The notes: generated by a model from the letters alone, not told the origin. DNA of 64,000 bases from Tunturiibacter gelidiferens (GCF_014201335.1 NZ_JACHEB010000005.1:186001-250000), one strand, 5' to 3'; positions 16,033-25,462 are shown, numbered from the stretch's first letter. Translations and numbers: made by a program.

Positions 16033-17757
16033 TTAGAACGGGTTCAGCTTGGCGAGGCCCTTCTTCTTCTTGTGCTTGCTGTCGGACTCGTCGCTCTTGT
16101 CGAACTCCGGCTTCTTGTTCTTTCCGTTGGCGTTGCCGGCCTGTGCAGCGGGCTGGGTTCCGGGCTTGATATCGTTGACGGCGTCTGGGGCTGCTCCGGC
16201 CTTTTCAACCTCGGGAAGCGGCGTCGAGTTCGTTGGTCCAACCGCCTTCAGGCCGCCATCGGCAGGGACCGTGGTTCCGTTGGAGCCCGAGTTGAGAATT
16301 TCGACTCCGCCGATGTGGCTACCGGAGGAGGCTGGTGGTGTGGGTGCGGCGCCAGAGATAGAAGTTGTCGAGGAGGCTCCGCTGGCTGCACCGTCTGCCG
16401 CAGCCGGAACGTCGGAGAGTGCAAGAGGTGCGGCGGGAGCCGCCGGGGCGGCTGGCGCAGAGCTTTCTGCCGCAGCAGCACTGGTATCCGCTGGTGTCGC
16501 CGTTGCGGGCTTCGCCATGGCGGCGGGTGCGTTAGTGCCGAGCGCATCGGTGAAGTCCGACTTGATCTTGTTCACGACGTGCGGCGCGATCGTGGGAGTG
16601 GGGTCGGCCAAAGTCGGCTCGCCGTCACGAGCTGCCATGACAACGTCAGGCTGGTGGAGCACCAGCAACCGTGCCCGGTCCTGCAGACGATACTGTCGGC
16701 GGCTGTTTTCAAGCGCGACGCTGGCGGCGATCTGTTCGGGAGTGGGCTGCGGAATCTTCACGTTCATCGCGTCGAGCCGGTCCCGCGCATCTTCGACGTG
16801 GGGCGAGGCCGAGTGCTCGAGAATAACCTTGCTGTATGCGGCGATGGCCTGATCGTCGTAGATCTTTTCAAGTCTTGCTTTGCCCGCTTCGGGCAGCTTC
16901 ATGGCGCGGACGTAGCGTGCTTCAGCCTCGTACGCATCGCCGAGGCCGACCAGGACGTCGTCCATGTGGCTGAACTGCGGATACGTGTCGACGACTGTCT
17001 GGTAGCGGGCGATGGTCGCGGGGTAGTTATTATGAGTCCCGTAGAAGGCAGCGATGCTTGCCTCGCGAGTTGCCATGACCTCCTGGACCTCGCGCAACCT
17101 CTGCTTGGCCTGCGGCACCAGCGTCGACTCGGGAAACTGCTGCAGCATCAGGCGGTATTCTTCTTCGGCGTGAACGGCCTTCGCGTAGTCGCGGTCGGGC
17201 TTGTCCATCTGGCGGAAGTAGATATCTCCTACGCGCATCTGGGCTTCGGCAGCCTCCGGGGCGTTGGGGAAGAAGGTGATGAAGTCTTTGTATTCCTGCT
17301 CGGCCTGGGTGAGGGCTGCGGTGCCGCCTTCTCGATACCAGCTGTCGCCAATAGCAAGCTTGGCCTTCATCTGATATTGCGAGTCAGGATAGGTGTTGAG
17401 CAGGGTCTGAAGATCGAGACGGGCGACGTCGAAGTGTCCGCGCTTGGTCGCATCGATGGCCTTGTCGTAGAGCACCTTGTCGGGTAGCTTTTGGTCCGGC
17501 ATATCGGCGGGCTTGACCGACTTCTCTTTGCGCAGCTCTTTCTTGGTGTCCTTGGATTGGACGACCTTATCTTTCTTGTCGGGTGTTGTCGCGGAGATGG
17601 TTGCGCTCTCGTGTTGCTGCCCGTTGGCGTCGGTTGTCGCCTGGGACGAGCCGGTCACCTGCGCCATGGCTGCAATCGAACCGGTCAACAGACCGGCGAC
17701 TGCCACTCCGGCCAATGCGCTGGCCCTTAGGTTTGGAAAGAAGGAACGCTTGTTCAT
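16033..17757 (-). CDS. bamD: BamD-like TPR protein (outer membrane assembly factor family)
   Basis: 574 aa. A Sec signal ends AAMAQ, with no lipobox Cys, unlike classical BamD lipoproteins. A Lys-rich linker is followed by TPR repeats of the BamD/YfiO type (about 90-330: DKAIDATKRGHFDVARLDLQ, AEQEYKDFITFFPNAPEAAEA, AEEEYRLMLQQFP). The last 180 residues are Ala/Pro/Ser-rich and disordered, ending in a Lys-rich tail KHKKKKGLAKLNPF. BamD takes part in beta-barrel insertion by the BAM complex. The long disordered tail and missing lipid anchor are departures from the enterobacterial protein, so the exact role is less sure. Confidence 0.8.
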   Translation of the reverse strand: MNKRSFFPNLRASALAGVAVAGLLTGSIAAMAQVTGSSQATTDANGQQHESATISATTPDKKDKVVQSKDTKKELRKEKSVKPADMPDQKLPDKVLYDKAIDATKRGHFDVARLDLQTLLNTYPDSQYQMKAKLAIGDSWYREGGTAALTQAEQEYKDFITFFPNAPEAAEAQMRVGDIYFRQMDKPDRDYAKAVHAEEEYRLMLQQFPESTLVPQAKQRLREVQEVMATREASIAAFYGTHNNYPATIARYQTVVDTYPQFSHMDDVLVGLGDAYEAEARYVRAMKLPEAGKARLEKIYDDQAIAAYSKVILEHSASPHVEDARDRLDAMNVKIPQPTPEQIAASVALENSRRQYRLQDRARLLVLHQPDVVMAARDGEPTLADPTPTIAPHVVNKIKSDFTDALGTNAPAAMAKPATATPADTSAAAAESSAPAAPAAPAAPLALSDVPAAADGAASGASSTTSISGAAPTPPASSGSHIGGVEILNSGSNGTTVPADGGLKAVGPTNSTPLPEVEKAGAAPDAVNDIKPGTQPAAQAGNANGKNKKPEFDKSDESDSKHKKKKGLAKLNPF

Positions 17758-17843
17758 CCGCTATAGACCCCATCCGCCTCGCGCACCAAGGTGCGCTCAG
17801 GCTGTATTTCATTCTAATCGTTTCGGCAGGACTTGTGCCGCGC

Positions 17844-18521
17844 TTATGCCACTTGTACGGAGCCGGCCGCGCGCGCCAGTTTTAGGAATTCCACAGCGTT
17901 CTGCTCGGTTTTGCCTTTGCTGAAGATGGCCGAGCCGGCGACGAGCATGTCGGCTCCTGCTTCGACGACCTGGGCGACGGTATCGTGAGCAACGCCGCCG
18001 TCGACTTCGATCCGAAAGTTGAGGCCCATCTCATCGCGCAGCTCGACGAGGTGGGCGATCTTGTCGAGCGCCAGCGGCAGGAACTTCTGGCCACCGAAGC
18101 CGGGGTTGACGCTCATGACCAGCACATGATGCAGCATCGGAAGGACTTCCACCAGCATGTCGACTGGCGTGGCAGGGTTGATTACCACGGCGGGGAGCAT
18201 CCCATGCTGGACGATGTGTTGGAGCGTGCGATGGAGGTGACGGCAGACCTCCTGGTGGACGCTCATCATGTCGGCGCCAGCTTCGGCGAATGCCTGGATG
18301 AAGTCGTCGGGATTTTCGACCATCAGGTGGCAGTCGAGCGGAAGTTTGGTGATCGGGCGGAGGGCCTGGACGACGGGCGGCCCGAAGGTGATGTTGGGGA
18401 CGAAGTGGCCGTCCATGATGTCGACGTGGAGAAGGGTGGCTCCGCCGCGTTCGACCAGGGCAACTTCGTCGGCGAGGTGGGCAAAGTCCGCTGCGAGGAT
18501 GGATGCTGCCAGTTCGATCAC
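17844..18521 (-). CDS. rpe: Ribulose-phosphate 3-epimerase
   Basis: Interconverts ribulose 5-phosphate and xylulose 5-phosphate in the pentose phosphate pathway. The 225-aa TIM barrel has all motifs: LAASILAADF, HVDIMDGHFVPNITFG (metal His and catalytic Asp), DCHLMV, MSVNPGFGGQKF, and RIEVDGGV with the second catalytic Asp. AGSAIF forms the phosphate site. The start is GTG at 18521, with AGGAG 9 nt upstream. It is downstream of no obvious partner; the BamD-like gene begins 86 bp beyond its 5' neighbour side, on the same strand. Confidence 0.96.
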   Translation of the reverse strand: MIELAASILAADFAHLADEVALVERGGATLLHVDIMDGHFVPNITFGPPVVQALRPITKLPLDCHLMVENPDDFIQAFAEAGADMMSVHQEVCRHLHRTLQHIVQHGMLPAVVINPATPVDMLVEVLPMLHHVLVMSVNPGFGGQKFLPLALDKIAHLVELRDEMGLNFRIEVDGGVAHDTVAQVVEAGADMLVAGSAIFSKGKTEQNAVEFLKLARAAGSVQVA

Positions 18522-18669
18522 GTGGGTCGCTCCTGAGTGTGAGTTTACCAGCGTCAGCGGGAGGTCGGCACCAGCTTAGCTCTCCCATTTACTTGGGAAC
18601 CGATCGTTTGAATGGAGGATTTAGACAATTATGCGACGAACCATTTCGGTAAGATAGCGTCCATCTCCC

Positions 18670-19770
18670 ATGGACCGTCGCCGCTTCGCCTATCTTTCCT
18701 CCCTCGCCCTGGCCAATGTGAAAGTGCGCATTTATGGTCAATCAACTGATAGCTCAAAGTCGACGGGTCACGTTGGTATCGCAGCTGTGGGCTTGGGTAG
18801 CATTGCGGAAGTATTTATGCACGCTGCGACAGCCTCCTCCAATGCGCGGATCACAGGCCTGGTTACCGGTCATCCCACAGAGAAGGGAGCAAAGTTCGGT
18901 GCGCTCTATAACGTGCCGAAGAACTCTATCTACACTTACGAGACCTTTGATCGGCTGAAAGACAATCCGGCCGTCGATGCTGTTTACATTGCGCTGCCTA
19001 ACAGCATGCACTGCGAGTTCACGATACGGGCAGCTGAAGCGGGAAAGCATGTGCTGTGTGAAAAGCCCATGGCCATCTCGTCTGCTGAGTGCCGTCGCAT
19101 GATCGAGGCGTGTCGTCACGCGAATGTCAAACTGATGATTGGATATCGCACCCACTACGATGCGACGTTTCGCAAGCTTCGGGAACTTGTACGCTCTGGC
19201 GCTTTTGGAGAGATCCAAAGCTATCACGGAGGTTTCTACGGCATGAGAAATAAGCAGCAATGGAGGCTTGATCGTTCCCTTGCCGGAGGTGGTTCTCTAC
19301 TGGATCTTGGAATCTATCCTCTGAACACCGTGCGCTGGTTTACGGGCGAAGAGCCCGAATCGTACCGTGGCTTGGTGGCTACGCGTGACAAGAGCGGGGC
19401 GTATGCGAGCGTTGAGCAGAGTATTGACTGGATGGTGAAATTTCCTTCCGGCGTACTCGCCAGCGGTGGCAGTTCTTACGGCCAGAGCGGTACCAATTTC
19501 CTTGCAATCAACGGGACAATTGGACACCTTAGACTCGAGCCTGCCTTCGTCTATGGCGATGTGATCCTGAAGTACACCGGTACCTCCGGCGATGCTGACC
19601 TATCAGGAACTGGTCCCGTCTATGATCCCGACCAATTTGTCTCGGAAGCAACCCACTTTGCCGATTGCGTTCTTCATAACCGTCAGCCGTCGACCCCAGG
19701 CGAGGAAGGCCTGGCCGATCTACTCGCAATCGAAGCAATCTATGCCGCAGCAGGAAACCCAATCGCTTGA
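18670..19770 (+). CDS. Gfo/Idh/MocA-family oxidoreductase, probably Tat-exported
   Basis: 366 aa. The N-terminus MDRRRFAYLSSLALANV has a twin-arginine motif (RRRFAYL), so the enzyme may fold with its NADP cofactor and be exported, as in glucose-fructose oxidoreductase. The Rossmann domain (VGIAAVGLGSIAE) is followed by YIALPNSMHCEF, the family signature CEKPMA, and the GFO-IDH-MocA C-terminal domain (GGGSLLDLGIYPLNTVRWFTG). The G-Y-R-THYD motif is typical of the trans-1,2-dihydrobenzene-diol/GFOR subgroup. Substrate is likely a sugar or cyclitol. Single gene; no clear ribosome site before the ATG. Confidence 0.88.
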   Translation: MDRRRFAYLSSLALANVKVRIYGQSTDSSKSTGHVGIAAVGLGSIAEVFMHAATASSNARITGLVTGHPTEKGAKFGALYNVPKNSIYTYETFDRLKDNPAVDAVYIALPNSMHCEFTIRAAEAGKHVLCEKPMAISSAECRRMIEACRHANVKLMIGYRTHYDATFRKLRELVRSGAFGEIQSYHGGFYGMRNKQQWRLDRSLAGGGSLLDLGIYPLNTVRWFTGEEPESYRGLVATRDKSGAYASVEQSIDWMVKFPSGVLASGGSSYGQSGTNFLAINGTIGHLRLEPAFVYGDVILKYTGTSGDADLSGTGPVYDPDQFVSEATHFADCVLHNRQPSTPGEEGLADLLAIEAIYAAAGNPIA

Positions 19771-19878
19771 ATCGATGTTCACGAGAAATCGGCTTTTTGG
19801 GCAACTTCACATCTGTAATTGCCGCAAACCCTGCCAGACTTTTCGGAAACTGGACTCCCTATGGGTGGAATGTCAGGA

Positions 19879-20547
19879 CTAGGAGGCGTGCTTGGAGGCG
19901 TATTCGATTCCAAGAGCAGCCAAAACGACAAGAACGTTGGCCAGTAAGACGATAACGAGAACGTTGCATGCGGCACGAACTCTTGTGACGTTGAGCATCG
20001 ACGAAAACCAGATTATCTCGACTGCTACGTACCAGCATAACGCTACAAGAAAGACCAGAAGCCCTGCAATCATGTGCGGTATTTTCTGAAACTCAAAAAG
20101 CAGCCCCGCGATGGAAGCAGCGAGCGCAAATGGTGCGGCAATAAAACATTGGCCGTAGAAGAGCGGACGCAAAGCCACCCGGTCAACGCGCTTGCCTTGG
20201 TGCCTTAGCAGGTCAACTGCCATCAGCACAGGAAAGATACTGAATACTACGCCACGGAACAGCAGCACATCGGTATCTTTCGAGAGAAGGCTTGAGACTT
20301 TTATCTGCGGCTGAATCACTTTACCGAGTAGATAAGCAATCAGAAGCGTGATCAGTAGAAAGATAGGCGGATTGAACGTGTCTGTGTACTGTTCTTCCTC
20401 AGGCTTAAGAAGCTCACGGTCCGAGTAACGCAGCATCTCGACAGGGTTCAGAATCGACCGAACCAAAGTTATTGGGTAAAAGATAATCCAGCCGACGACC
20501 TCATACAGGAAGTCGTCGAGGGATTTGAGCAACTTCATGAAGTCCAT
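19879..20547 (-). CDS. Polytopic membrane protein of unknown function
   Basis: 222 aa with five hydrophobic segments at about 60-78, 95-112, 133-152, 158-180 and 195-215. The amphipathic N-terminus contains LDDFLYEVVGWIIFYPITLVRSILNP. The arrangement resembles Yip1/permease-like proteins, but I cannot name a family. An ATG three codons in (20538) is equally possible. It diverges from the amidase gene at 20643 with 95 bp between them. Confidence 0.6.
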   Translation of the reverse strand: MDFMKLLKSLDDFLYEVVGWIIFYPITLVRSILNPVEMLRYSDRELLKPEEEQYTDTFNPPIFLLITLLIAYLLGKVIQPQIKVSSLLSKDTDVLLFRGVVFSIFPVLMAVDLLRHQGKRVDRVALRPLFYGQCFIAAPFALAASIAGLLFEFQKIPHMIAGLLVFLVALCWYVAVEIIWFSSMLNVTRVRAACNVLVIVLLANVLVVLAALGIEYASKHAS

Positions 20548-20642
20548 GCCGAGGTCCAGTCTGGTCTGAGTTGCACTCGACTTTAGCAGATTTGGCTGAG
20601 CACATAAGGTATATATGAGATGGTCTTGCCTGGAGGATATTC

Positions 20643-21716
20643 ATGCCGAAACGAAGGAACGCTTTGTGCTGTGTTTTTCTTCTGGTCGCTTTCGGGCTGC
20701 AACCTCTGATCGGTGCCCCATGGGCAGATGCCTGTACTCGTGTCACTTATCTTGGTCCCGACGACAACGTGATCACTGCGCGTTCCATGGACTGGGCGGT
20801 CGATGTGGGGACCGATCTCTGGATCTTTCCGCGGGGCACGCAGCGGAATGGGGAGGCTGGGCCTCATTCGCTTGCGTGGACGTCGAAGTATGGCAGCGTT
20901 ATCGCGACGGGGTATGACATTTCGACGACCGATGGGATGAATGAAAAGGGGCTCGTCGCGAACATGCTCTGGCTAGTGGAGTCGGAGTATCCGAAGCCGG
21001 ATGGAAGCAAGCCCGGGCTCGCGATCTCGGTGTGGACGCAGTACGTTCTCGATAACTTTGCGACGGTTCAGGAGGCGGTCGATACCTTGAATACAGAGCC
21101 GTTTGTTCTGGTGACGGCGACGGTGCCGGGACAGGACCGGCTGGCGACGCTTCACCTGGCGATCTCGGATGCGACTGGAGACAGCGCCATCATTGAATAT
21201 ATCGGCGGCAAGCAGGTGATCCACCATGACCGCAAATATCAGGTGATGACAAACTCGCCGATCTTCGACAAGCAGCTTGCAATGGAGGAGTACTGGAGGG
21301 GAATCGGCGGCACCGTGATGCTGCCCGGTACAAATCGCGCTGCGGACCGGTTTGCCAGAGCATCGTTTTATATCAATGCGATTCCCAAAGACGAAAGCCC
21401 TGATGTGACTTTGGCGAGCGTCTTCAGCGTTATCCGAAATGTATCGGTTCCTTATGGGATTACGACGCCGGATCAGCCGAATATCTCATCGACACGATGG
21501 CGGACGGTCTCGGATCAGAAGAGAAAGATCTACTTCTTCGAGTCCGCTCTGACCCCAAATACTTTTTGGATCAACTTCAAAGATATCGACTTTTCAGCCG
21601 AGACGGGAAAGGTGATGAAACTGGATCTCGGTAAAAACCAGAGTCACATTTATTCCGGCAACGCCGTCAAGGACTTCCAGGTTGCGAAGCCGTTCAAATT
21701 TTTGGGCCTAAGCTAA
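20643..21716 (+). CDS. Secreted linear amide C-N hydrolase (choloylglycine hydrolase / penicillin V acylase family)
   Basis: An N-terminal nucleophile hydrolase of 357 aa. A signal peptide ends WADA, so cleavage exposes C31, the catalytic N-terminal nucleophile (CTRVTY). The other active-site motifs are ARSMDW (R47, D50), GMNEKGLVANML, the TNSPIFD asparagine, and the Arg in TNRAADRF. In Gram-negative bacteria this cluster acts in the periplasm, with activity on penicillin V, bile salts or N-acyl-homoserine lactones. Which applies here cannot be told. GGAGG lies 7 nt before the ATG. Confidence 0.9.
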   Translation: MPKRRNALCCVFLLVAFGLQPLIGAPWADACTRVTYLGPDDNVITARSMDWAVDVGTDLWIFPRGTQRNGEAGPHSLAWTSKYGSVIATGYDISTTDGMNEKGLVANMLWLVESEYPKPDGSKPGLAISVWTQYVLDNFATVQEAVDTLNTEPFVLVTATVPGQDRLATLHLAISDATGDSAIIEYIGGKQVIHHDRKYQVMTNSPIFDKQLAMEEYWRGIGGTVMLPGTNRAADRFARASFYINAIPKDESPDVTLASVFSVIRNVSVPYGITTPDQPNISSTRWRTVSDQKRKIYFFESALTPNTFWINFKDIDFSAETGKVMKLDLGKNQSHIYSGNAVKDFQVAKPFKFLGLS

Positions 21717-21722
21717 AAACGT

Positions 21723-23105
21723 CTACGGCTTCCTATGTACCACCGGGACGGTTCTTTCAACATCGGGTCGGCCTTCGTGAAGGATCTTTGTCTTGATGTC
21801 TTTTGCTGCTTCTTTGGAGGCGTCTCTTTGGGTTTCGGCCATGGGTTTTGGATCGCCTAAAACCAGACGGGCGGCACCGCGAAGAATCTTGCGGATGGGC
21901 CAGACGCCATCGTCATTGGGAAAGAAGATCTCGCCGTTGCGTTGCTTTTCCGGGCGGTAGTACCAGCGGCGGAGGAGTGACAGGTGGTCGCTCAGCAATG
22001 CAAGGTCGCTTGAGGGCTGTGTTCTCTTTTCGAGCAGCGAGAGGACGTGCTCGGCGCGGTGCTCGGGGGAGTTGGAGGCAGTCGATTCGCCTTCGAGCGG
22101 GACAGCTTGCAGCATCAGAGGCTGTGCGAAGAGAGAACTGCCGACGCTGGTCTGCTCTCGGACGGCGCGAACCCCGAGTGTGGAGAGTCGTTCGGGGCCA
22201 ACGATGCATCCGCCATCGAGCAGAAACAGAGCCGCCTCTTCTTTGTGCTCCAACCCGGCTTCTCGCTGCTGCTCTCCTGCCGTTTGTACGATGATGGCTT
22301 TCAACTTCGGGATGGGGCGCACGATCCAATCGGCGAGTGCCTGTGTGCTTTTTACCTTTTGCCATTGCGCGTGCAGCGCGGCAGCTTTTTCGAACTGCAT
22401 CGCCGAGGAAGCTTCTTCGCGTTCGAGGCCGATGGAGATGATCATGCTCTCGCCGCGGGTGTCGAAGAACTTTTTCACGGCTGCAGACTCGGCGGCGTAC
22501 TCCTCCGGCGTGCAGGCCTGCTTGCAGGGCTCGATGCACTTCTTCATCTCGCCGTAGACGCAACCCGGATGATCGGGATAGGGTGCGAGGTCTTCGTAGC
22601 AGCGGCGAAGTTTGAAGAGATCGAGGACGGCGTCGCAGTAGCGCTCGGCCGCAAGGCGCGAAGGGAAGGGGCCGTACATCTGCGAGAGGCCCCGCTTAGA
22701 GAGCTTGTTGGTGGAGTAGACGCGTGGGAAGGCGTTCTCTATCGTCATCCGGAGGAAGTACGGCGTGTGGAGTTTGAGCCTGCGACGTGCTTCGGTGTAT
22801 CCGAACTGTGCGGCTGTTGCCTGATAGAGGACGAGCGAAGATTCGAAGGTCGAGCCCGTGACGCAGTACTCGATGCGAGCTACTTTCTCGCGGAGGTTGA
22901 GGCGCTTGGATTGCGACTCGGGGGGATCGAGCAAACGCCGCATGCGACGGCGCAGGTCTGCTGTCTGCGTCAGGTAGGGCGCGTCTTCCTTGCGTGCGCC
23001 GCAGAGAGCGAAGACGCCGGGCTCTGCGGGAATCGTGCGGAGGATCTCGTCTGCCTGGCCCGGGGTGAAGTCTAGAACGTGTTCGAAATGGAAGCTCGTT
23101 GCCAC
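21723..23105 (-). CDS. UvrC-related protein lacking the C-terminal nuclease half
   Basis: 460 aa. It aligns with the N-terminal half of UvrC: a divergent GIY-YIG nuclease domain (PGVFALCGA then PYLTQTADLRRRM, where UvrC has GVY...YIGKAxxLRxR), then MYGPFPSRLAAE. A cysteine cluster CVYGEMKKCIEPC..C matches the UvrC CxxxxxxxCxxPC region, followed by a UVR-like helix (LEREEASSAMQFEKAAALHAQW). The RNase-H-like 5' nuclease and HhH domains are absent, and the C-terminus is basic. It might make only the 3' incision, like Cho, or be a repair accessory. The start is GTG at 23105, with no clear ribosome site. Confidence 0.75.
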   Translation of the reverse strand: MATSFHFEHVLDFTPGQADEILRTIPAEPGVFALCGARKEDAPYLTQTADLRRRMRRLLDPPESQSKRLNLREKVARIEYCVTGSTFESSLVLYQATAAQFGYTEARRRLKLHTPYFLRMTIENAFPRVYSTNKLSKRGLSQMYGPFPSRLAAERYCDAVLDLFKLRRCYEDLAPYPDHPGCVYGEMKKCIEPCKQACTPEEYAAESAAVKKFFDTRGESMIISIGLEREEASSAMQFEKAAALHAQWQKVKSTQALADWIVRPIPKLKAIIVQTAGEQQREAGLEHKEEAALFLLDGGCIVGPERLSTLGVRAVREQTSVGSSLFAQPLMLQAVPLEGESTASNSPEHRAEHVLSLLEKRTQPSSDLALLSDHLSLLRRWYYRPEKQRNGEIFFPNDDGVWPIRKILRGAARLVLGDPKPMAETQRDASKEAAKDIKTKILHEGRPDVERTVPVVHRKP

Positions 23106-23207
23106 ATCCAGAATTGTAGTCGCGGTTATCTTGTGGTGCGCTACAACTTACGCGCCGGAAGCCGCCGATTTTTCGTCTCCGCCGTAGGGGGTAACTATAC
23201 TGCCACC

Positions 23208-23633
23208 ATGAATCCTCTCGGTCACCGGTCAGCCGCAACGGAACCCAAACTTGAGACCGATCCGGAACTCACCGAGGTTCTTGAAGAACTCTCCGCACGC
23301 GAGCCGGTCTTTCATCGGGCGGAGTTTGGAGTGTCGCGGGAAGACTTCGAGCGAATGACGGTCGAGGAGTTTTGGGAGATAGGTGCCTCGGGTCGTCGCT
23401 ACTCAAGAAACTTTGTTCTGGATGAACTGGAGAAGCGATACGCTGCGGGTCATGAAGATGTGTGGGAGACATCGGAGTTCCACTGCCGAAAACTCGCTGA
23501 AGATGTGTTTCTCCTGACCTACACACTTGTGCAGGACGGTACACGCGTCACGCGTAGATCGACTATCTGGCAGAGGATCGCTGAAAATTGGAAGATCGTC
23601 TTCCATCAAGGGACGATGGTGACGGATGGGTAG
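23208..23633 (+). CDS. DUF4440 / SnoaL-like (NTF2-fold) protein
   Basis: 141 aa from the ATG at 23208. An N-terminal Thr/Glu-rich stretch precedes a cone-shaped NTF2-like domain: LSAREPVFHRAEFGVSREDF, FWEIGASGRRYS, VFLLTYTLVQDG, TRRSTIWQRIAENWKIVFHQGT. The last motif (SSxWxxxxGxWxxxxHQxT) is typical of DUF4440. These small proteins are usually ligand-binding or hydratase-like; function unknown. An upstream in-frame reading to 23079 runs into the UvrC-like gene and is rejected. Confidence 0.8.
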   Translation: MNPLGHRSAATEPKLETDPELTEVLEELSAREPVFHRAEFGVSREDFERMTVEEFWEIGASGRRYSRNFVLDELEKRYAAGHEDVWETSEFHCRKLAEDVFLLTYTLVQDGTRVTRRSTIWQRIAENWKIVFHQGTMVTDG

Positions 23634-23647
23634 ATTGCTTGTGGCTG

Positions 23648-25033
23648 TCAGGCGCCGGCGATCGTCATTCCCTCGATGTGGATAGTGGGGGCGGCGCTGG
23701 CTCCGCGGAAGACGAGGTCGTTGCCGATAGCGACGATGTTCTTGTACATGTCTTTGAGGTTGCCAGCAATGGTGATCTCTTCGACTGGATAGGCGAGTTC
23801 GCCGTTTTCGATCCAAAGGCCGCTGGCGCCTTGCGAGTAGTCGCCGGTGACCAGGTTAACCCCGAAGCCCATGGTCTCGGTGACGTAGAGGCCGTTCTTC
23901 ACATCGCCGATGATCTGTTCGGGTGTGAGCGAGCCGGCTTCGAGAAAGAAATTGCCGGCGCCGATGCCGGGGTTGCCGGCGAGTCCGCGTGAGGCGTTGC
24001 CGGTGGACTTCATATTGAGCTTGCGCGCTGTGTAGGTGTTGCTGACGTAGTTCTTCAGGACGCCGCGCTCGACCAGTACCGTGCGGCGCGTGGGCAGGCC
24101 TTCGCCGTCGAAGGGGCGCGTGCCGAAGCCGCCGATTCCGTCGTGAATGATCGTTCCGTCGTCGATGACGGTGATGTTTTCGCCAGCGACCTGTTCGCCC
24201 AGCATGCCGCTGAAGAAGGAGGCATTGCGGTAGATAGAGTCGCCGTTGGCTGCGTCAAAGATGTTGCCGATGATCGAGCGTGCAATCTCGGGCGAGAAGA
24301 CGACAGGAGCCTTTTGCGTCTTGACCTGGCGTGCGCCGAGTCGCCTCAGGGTGCGGCGTGCTGCCTCGTGGCCAATCTCCTCAGGGTTCTCGAGCTTCTC
24401 CACCGTACGTGAGTTCGAGAACCAGTAGTTGCGCTGCATGTTGCCCTTCTCGTCGTGGGCGATGGGCGCGGCAGAGAAGCCGCAGTAGCTGCGACGATAC
24501 TCGCCAGTGAAGCCGCGCGAGTTCATCAGGATCTTGTGCGAGGTAGAGGTGTCGAAGTCGCCGCCGCCGGAGTTCTGAATGCGGGCGTCGTAGGCCATCG
24601 CGGCGGCTTCGGTGCGGCGCGCAATCTCGATGCGCTCGGCGGGCGGCATCTCGTTCACGTCATCGAAGTAGAGGTGCTGATCTTCTTCGATCTTGCCAAA
24701 CTCCTGTGGTTCGGGAAGGCCGGCGAAGGGGTCTTCGCTGGTGATCTTCGCGAGCGTGATGGCGCCCTCGACGAGACGTTCGATGCTCTCGCTTGAAAAA
24801 TCAGAAGATGAGGTACTAGCTGTGCGCTGGCCGATGAACACTCGCAGGCCAACTGCGCGCGAACCCGATTCCTTCAGGGTTTCAACTTGTCCCAGTCGCA
24901 CCAGCGCCGAAAACTCATCGCCCTCGTAGACAACAGCTTCGGCATCGGTGGCTCCCGCCTTGAGTGCCTTCGAAAGTACATCGGAAGCAAGTTGTTTCAA
25001 GTCGGATGAGACTTGCGATGCTAGTTGGGACAA
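23648..25033 (-). CDS. tldE: Metalloprotease subunit TldE (PmbA)
   Basis: The 461-aa TldE/PmbA partner of TldD. The two form a heterodimeric zinc protease that cuts unfolded peptides, trims microcin B17 and degrades CcdA in E. coli. The U62/TldE fold is seen in the N-terminal DAEAVVYEGDEFSALVRLG, GLRVFIGQRTAS, and C-terminal GLYVTETMGFGVNLVTGDYSQGASGLWIENGE. As expected for TldE there is no HExxxH. The start is TTG at 25033, with GAGG 8 nt upstream. It is last in an operon tldD - zinc protein - zinc protein - tldE, 25 bp after the second small gene. Confidence 0.93.
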   Translation of the reverse strand: MSQLASQVSSDLKQLASDVLSKALKAGATDAEAVVYEGDEFSALVRLGQVETLKESGSRAVGLRVFIGQRTASTSSSDFSSESIERLVEGAITLAKITSEDPFAGLPEPQEFGKIEEDQHLYFDDVNEMPPAERIEIARRTEAAAMAYDARIQNSGGGDFDTSTSHKILMNSRGFTGEYRRSYCGFSAAPIAHDEKGNMQRNYWFSNSRTVEKLENPEEIGHEAARRTLRRLGARQVKTQKAPVVFSPEIARSIIGNIFDAANGDSIYRNASFFSGMLGEQVAGENITVIDDGTIIHDGIGGFGTRPFDGEGLPTRRTVLVERGVLKNYVSNTYTARKLNMKSTGNASRGLAGNPGIGAGNFFLEAGSLTPEQIIGDVKNGLYVTETMGFGVNLVTGDYSQGASGLWIENGELAYPVEEITIAGNLKDMYKNIVAIGNDLVFRGASAAPTIHIEGMTIAGA

Positions 25034-25058
25034 GTTTCAGACCTCACGAATTTCAATT

Positions 25059-25367
25059 TTAACGGACCGGGGTTGCGGAGGGGCGTGCCTCGCGGCCGTC
25101 AGTGGCCTTCAGGAAGTAAATACCGGCTGCACAGTACTCGGAGTCGCTTTTCAGCTTGTGTTCGATGTGTGTGGCTGGTCCGTCTTCCGAGCGCCGCTTG
25201 AACACCTTCACTGCGCCACCGCAACTCATGCAGCGAAACTCCGTGTCGTTATCTTCGAGCGCGACTGCGATGGGCTTGACCTTCCAGAACGATTCGTAAC
25301 CACCGGCGGCTCTGACGCGGCGACGCTTCACTTCACATTCGTAAAATTTTTCGCGTTCGATTGCCAT
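25059..25367 (-). CDS. Small zinc-binding protein between tldD and tldE (copy 2)
   Basis: 102 aa. It is about 64% identical, without gaps, to the protein at 25463-25771. Conserved candidate zinc ligands are C11, C46-x2-C49, H70 and C79 (FRCMSC, then HIEHK, then SEYC). The spacing CxxC...H...C recalls the N-terminal zinc motif of CoiA-like proteins, though this is only a resemblance. GAGG stands 6 nt before the ATG. Position inside the tldD/tldE operon suggests a job with the protease, as substrate, adaptor or metal provider; that is inference. Confidence 0.75.
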   Translation of the reverse strand: MAIEREKFYECEVKRRRVRAAGGYESFWKVKPIAVALEDNDTEFRCMSCGGAVKVFKRRSEDGPATHIEHKLKSDSEYCAAGIYFLKATDGREARPSATPVR

Positions 25368-25462
25368 GAGGTACCTCGAAGTACGGGTGCGGTTGAGTCC
25401 AGCGTTGGGTCGTACTTTCAGGTATGGTGCGGAGCCCGACAGAAGCTTTGCAAAAAACGTTG

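Noticed and set aside
16072..17487. 471-codon plus-strand frame opposite the BamD-like gene
   Set aside because: Antisense shadow with Gly/Arg/Val bias and no domain; the minus-strand frame has signal peptide and TPR repeats.
22047..23075. 342-codon plus-strand frame opposite the UvrC-like gene
   Set aside because: Antisense shadow; no motif, no ribosome site.
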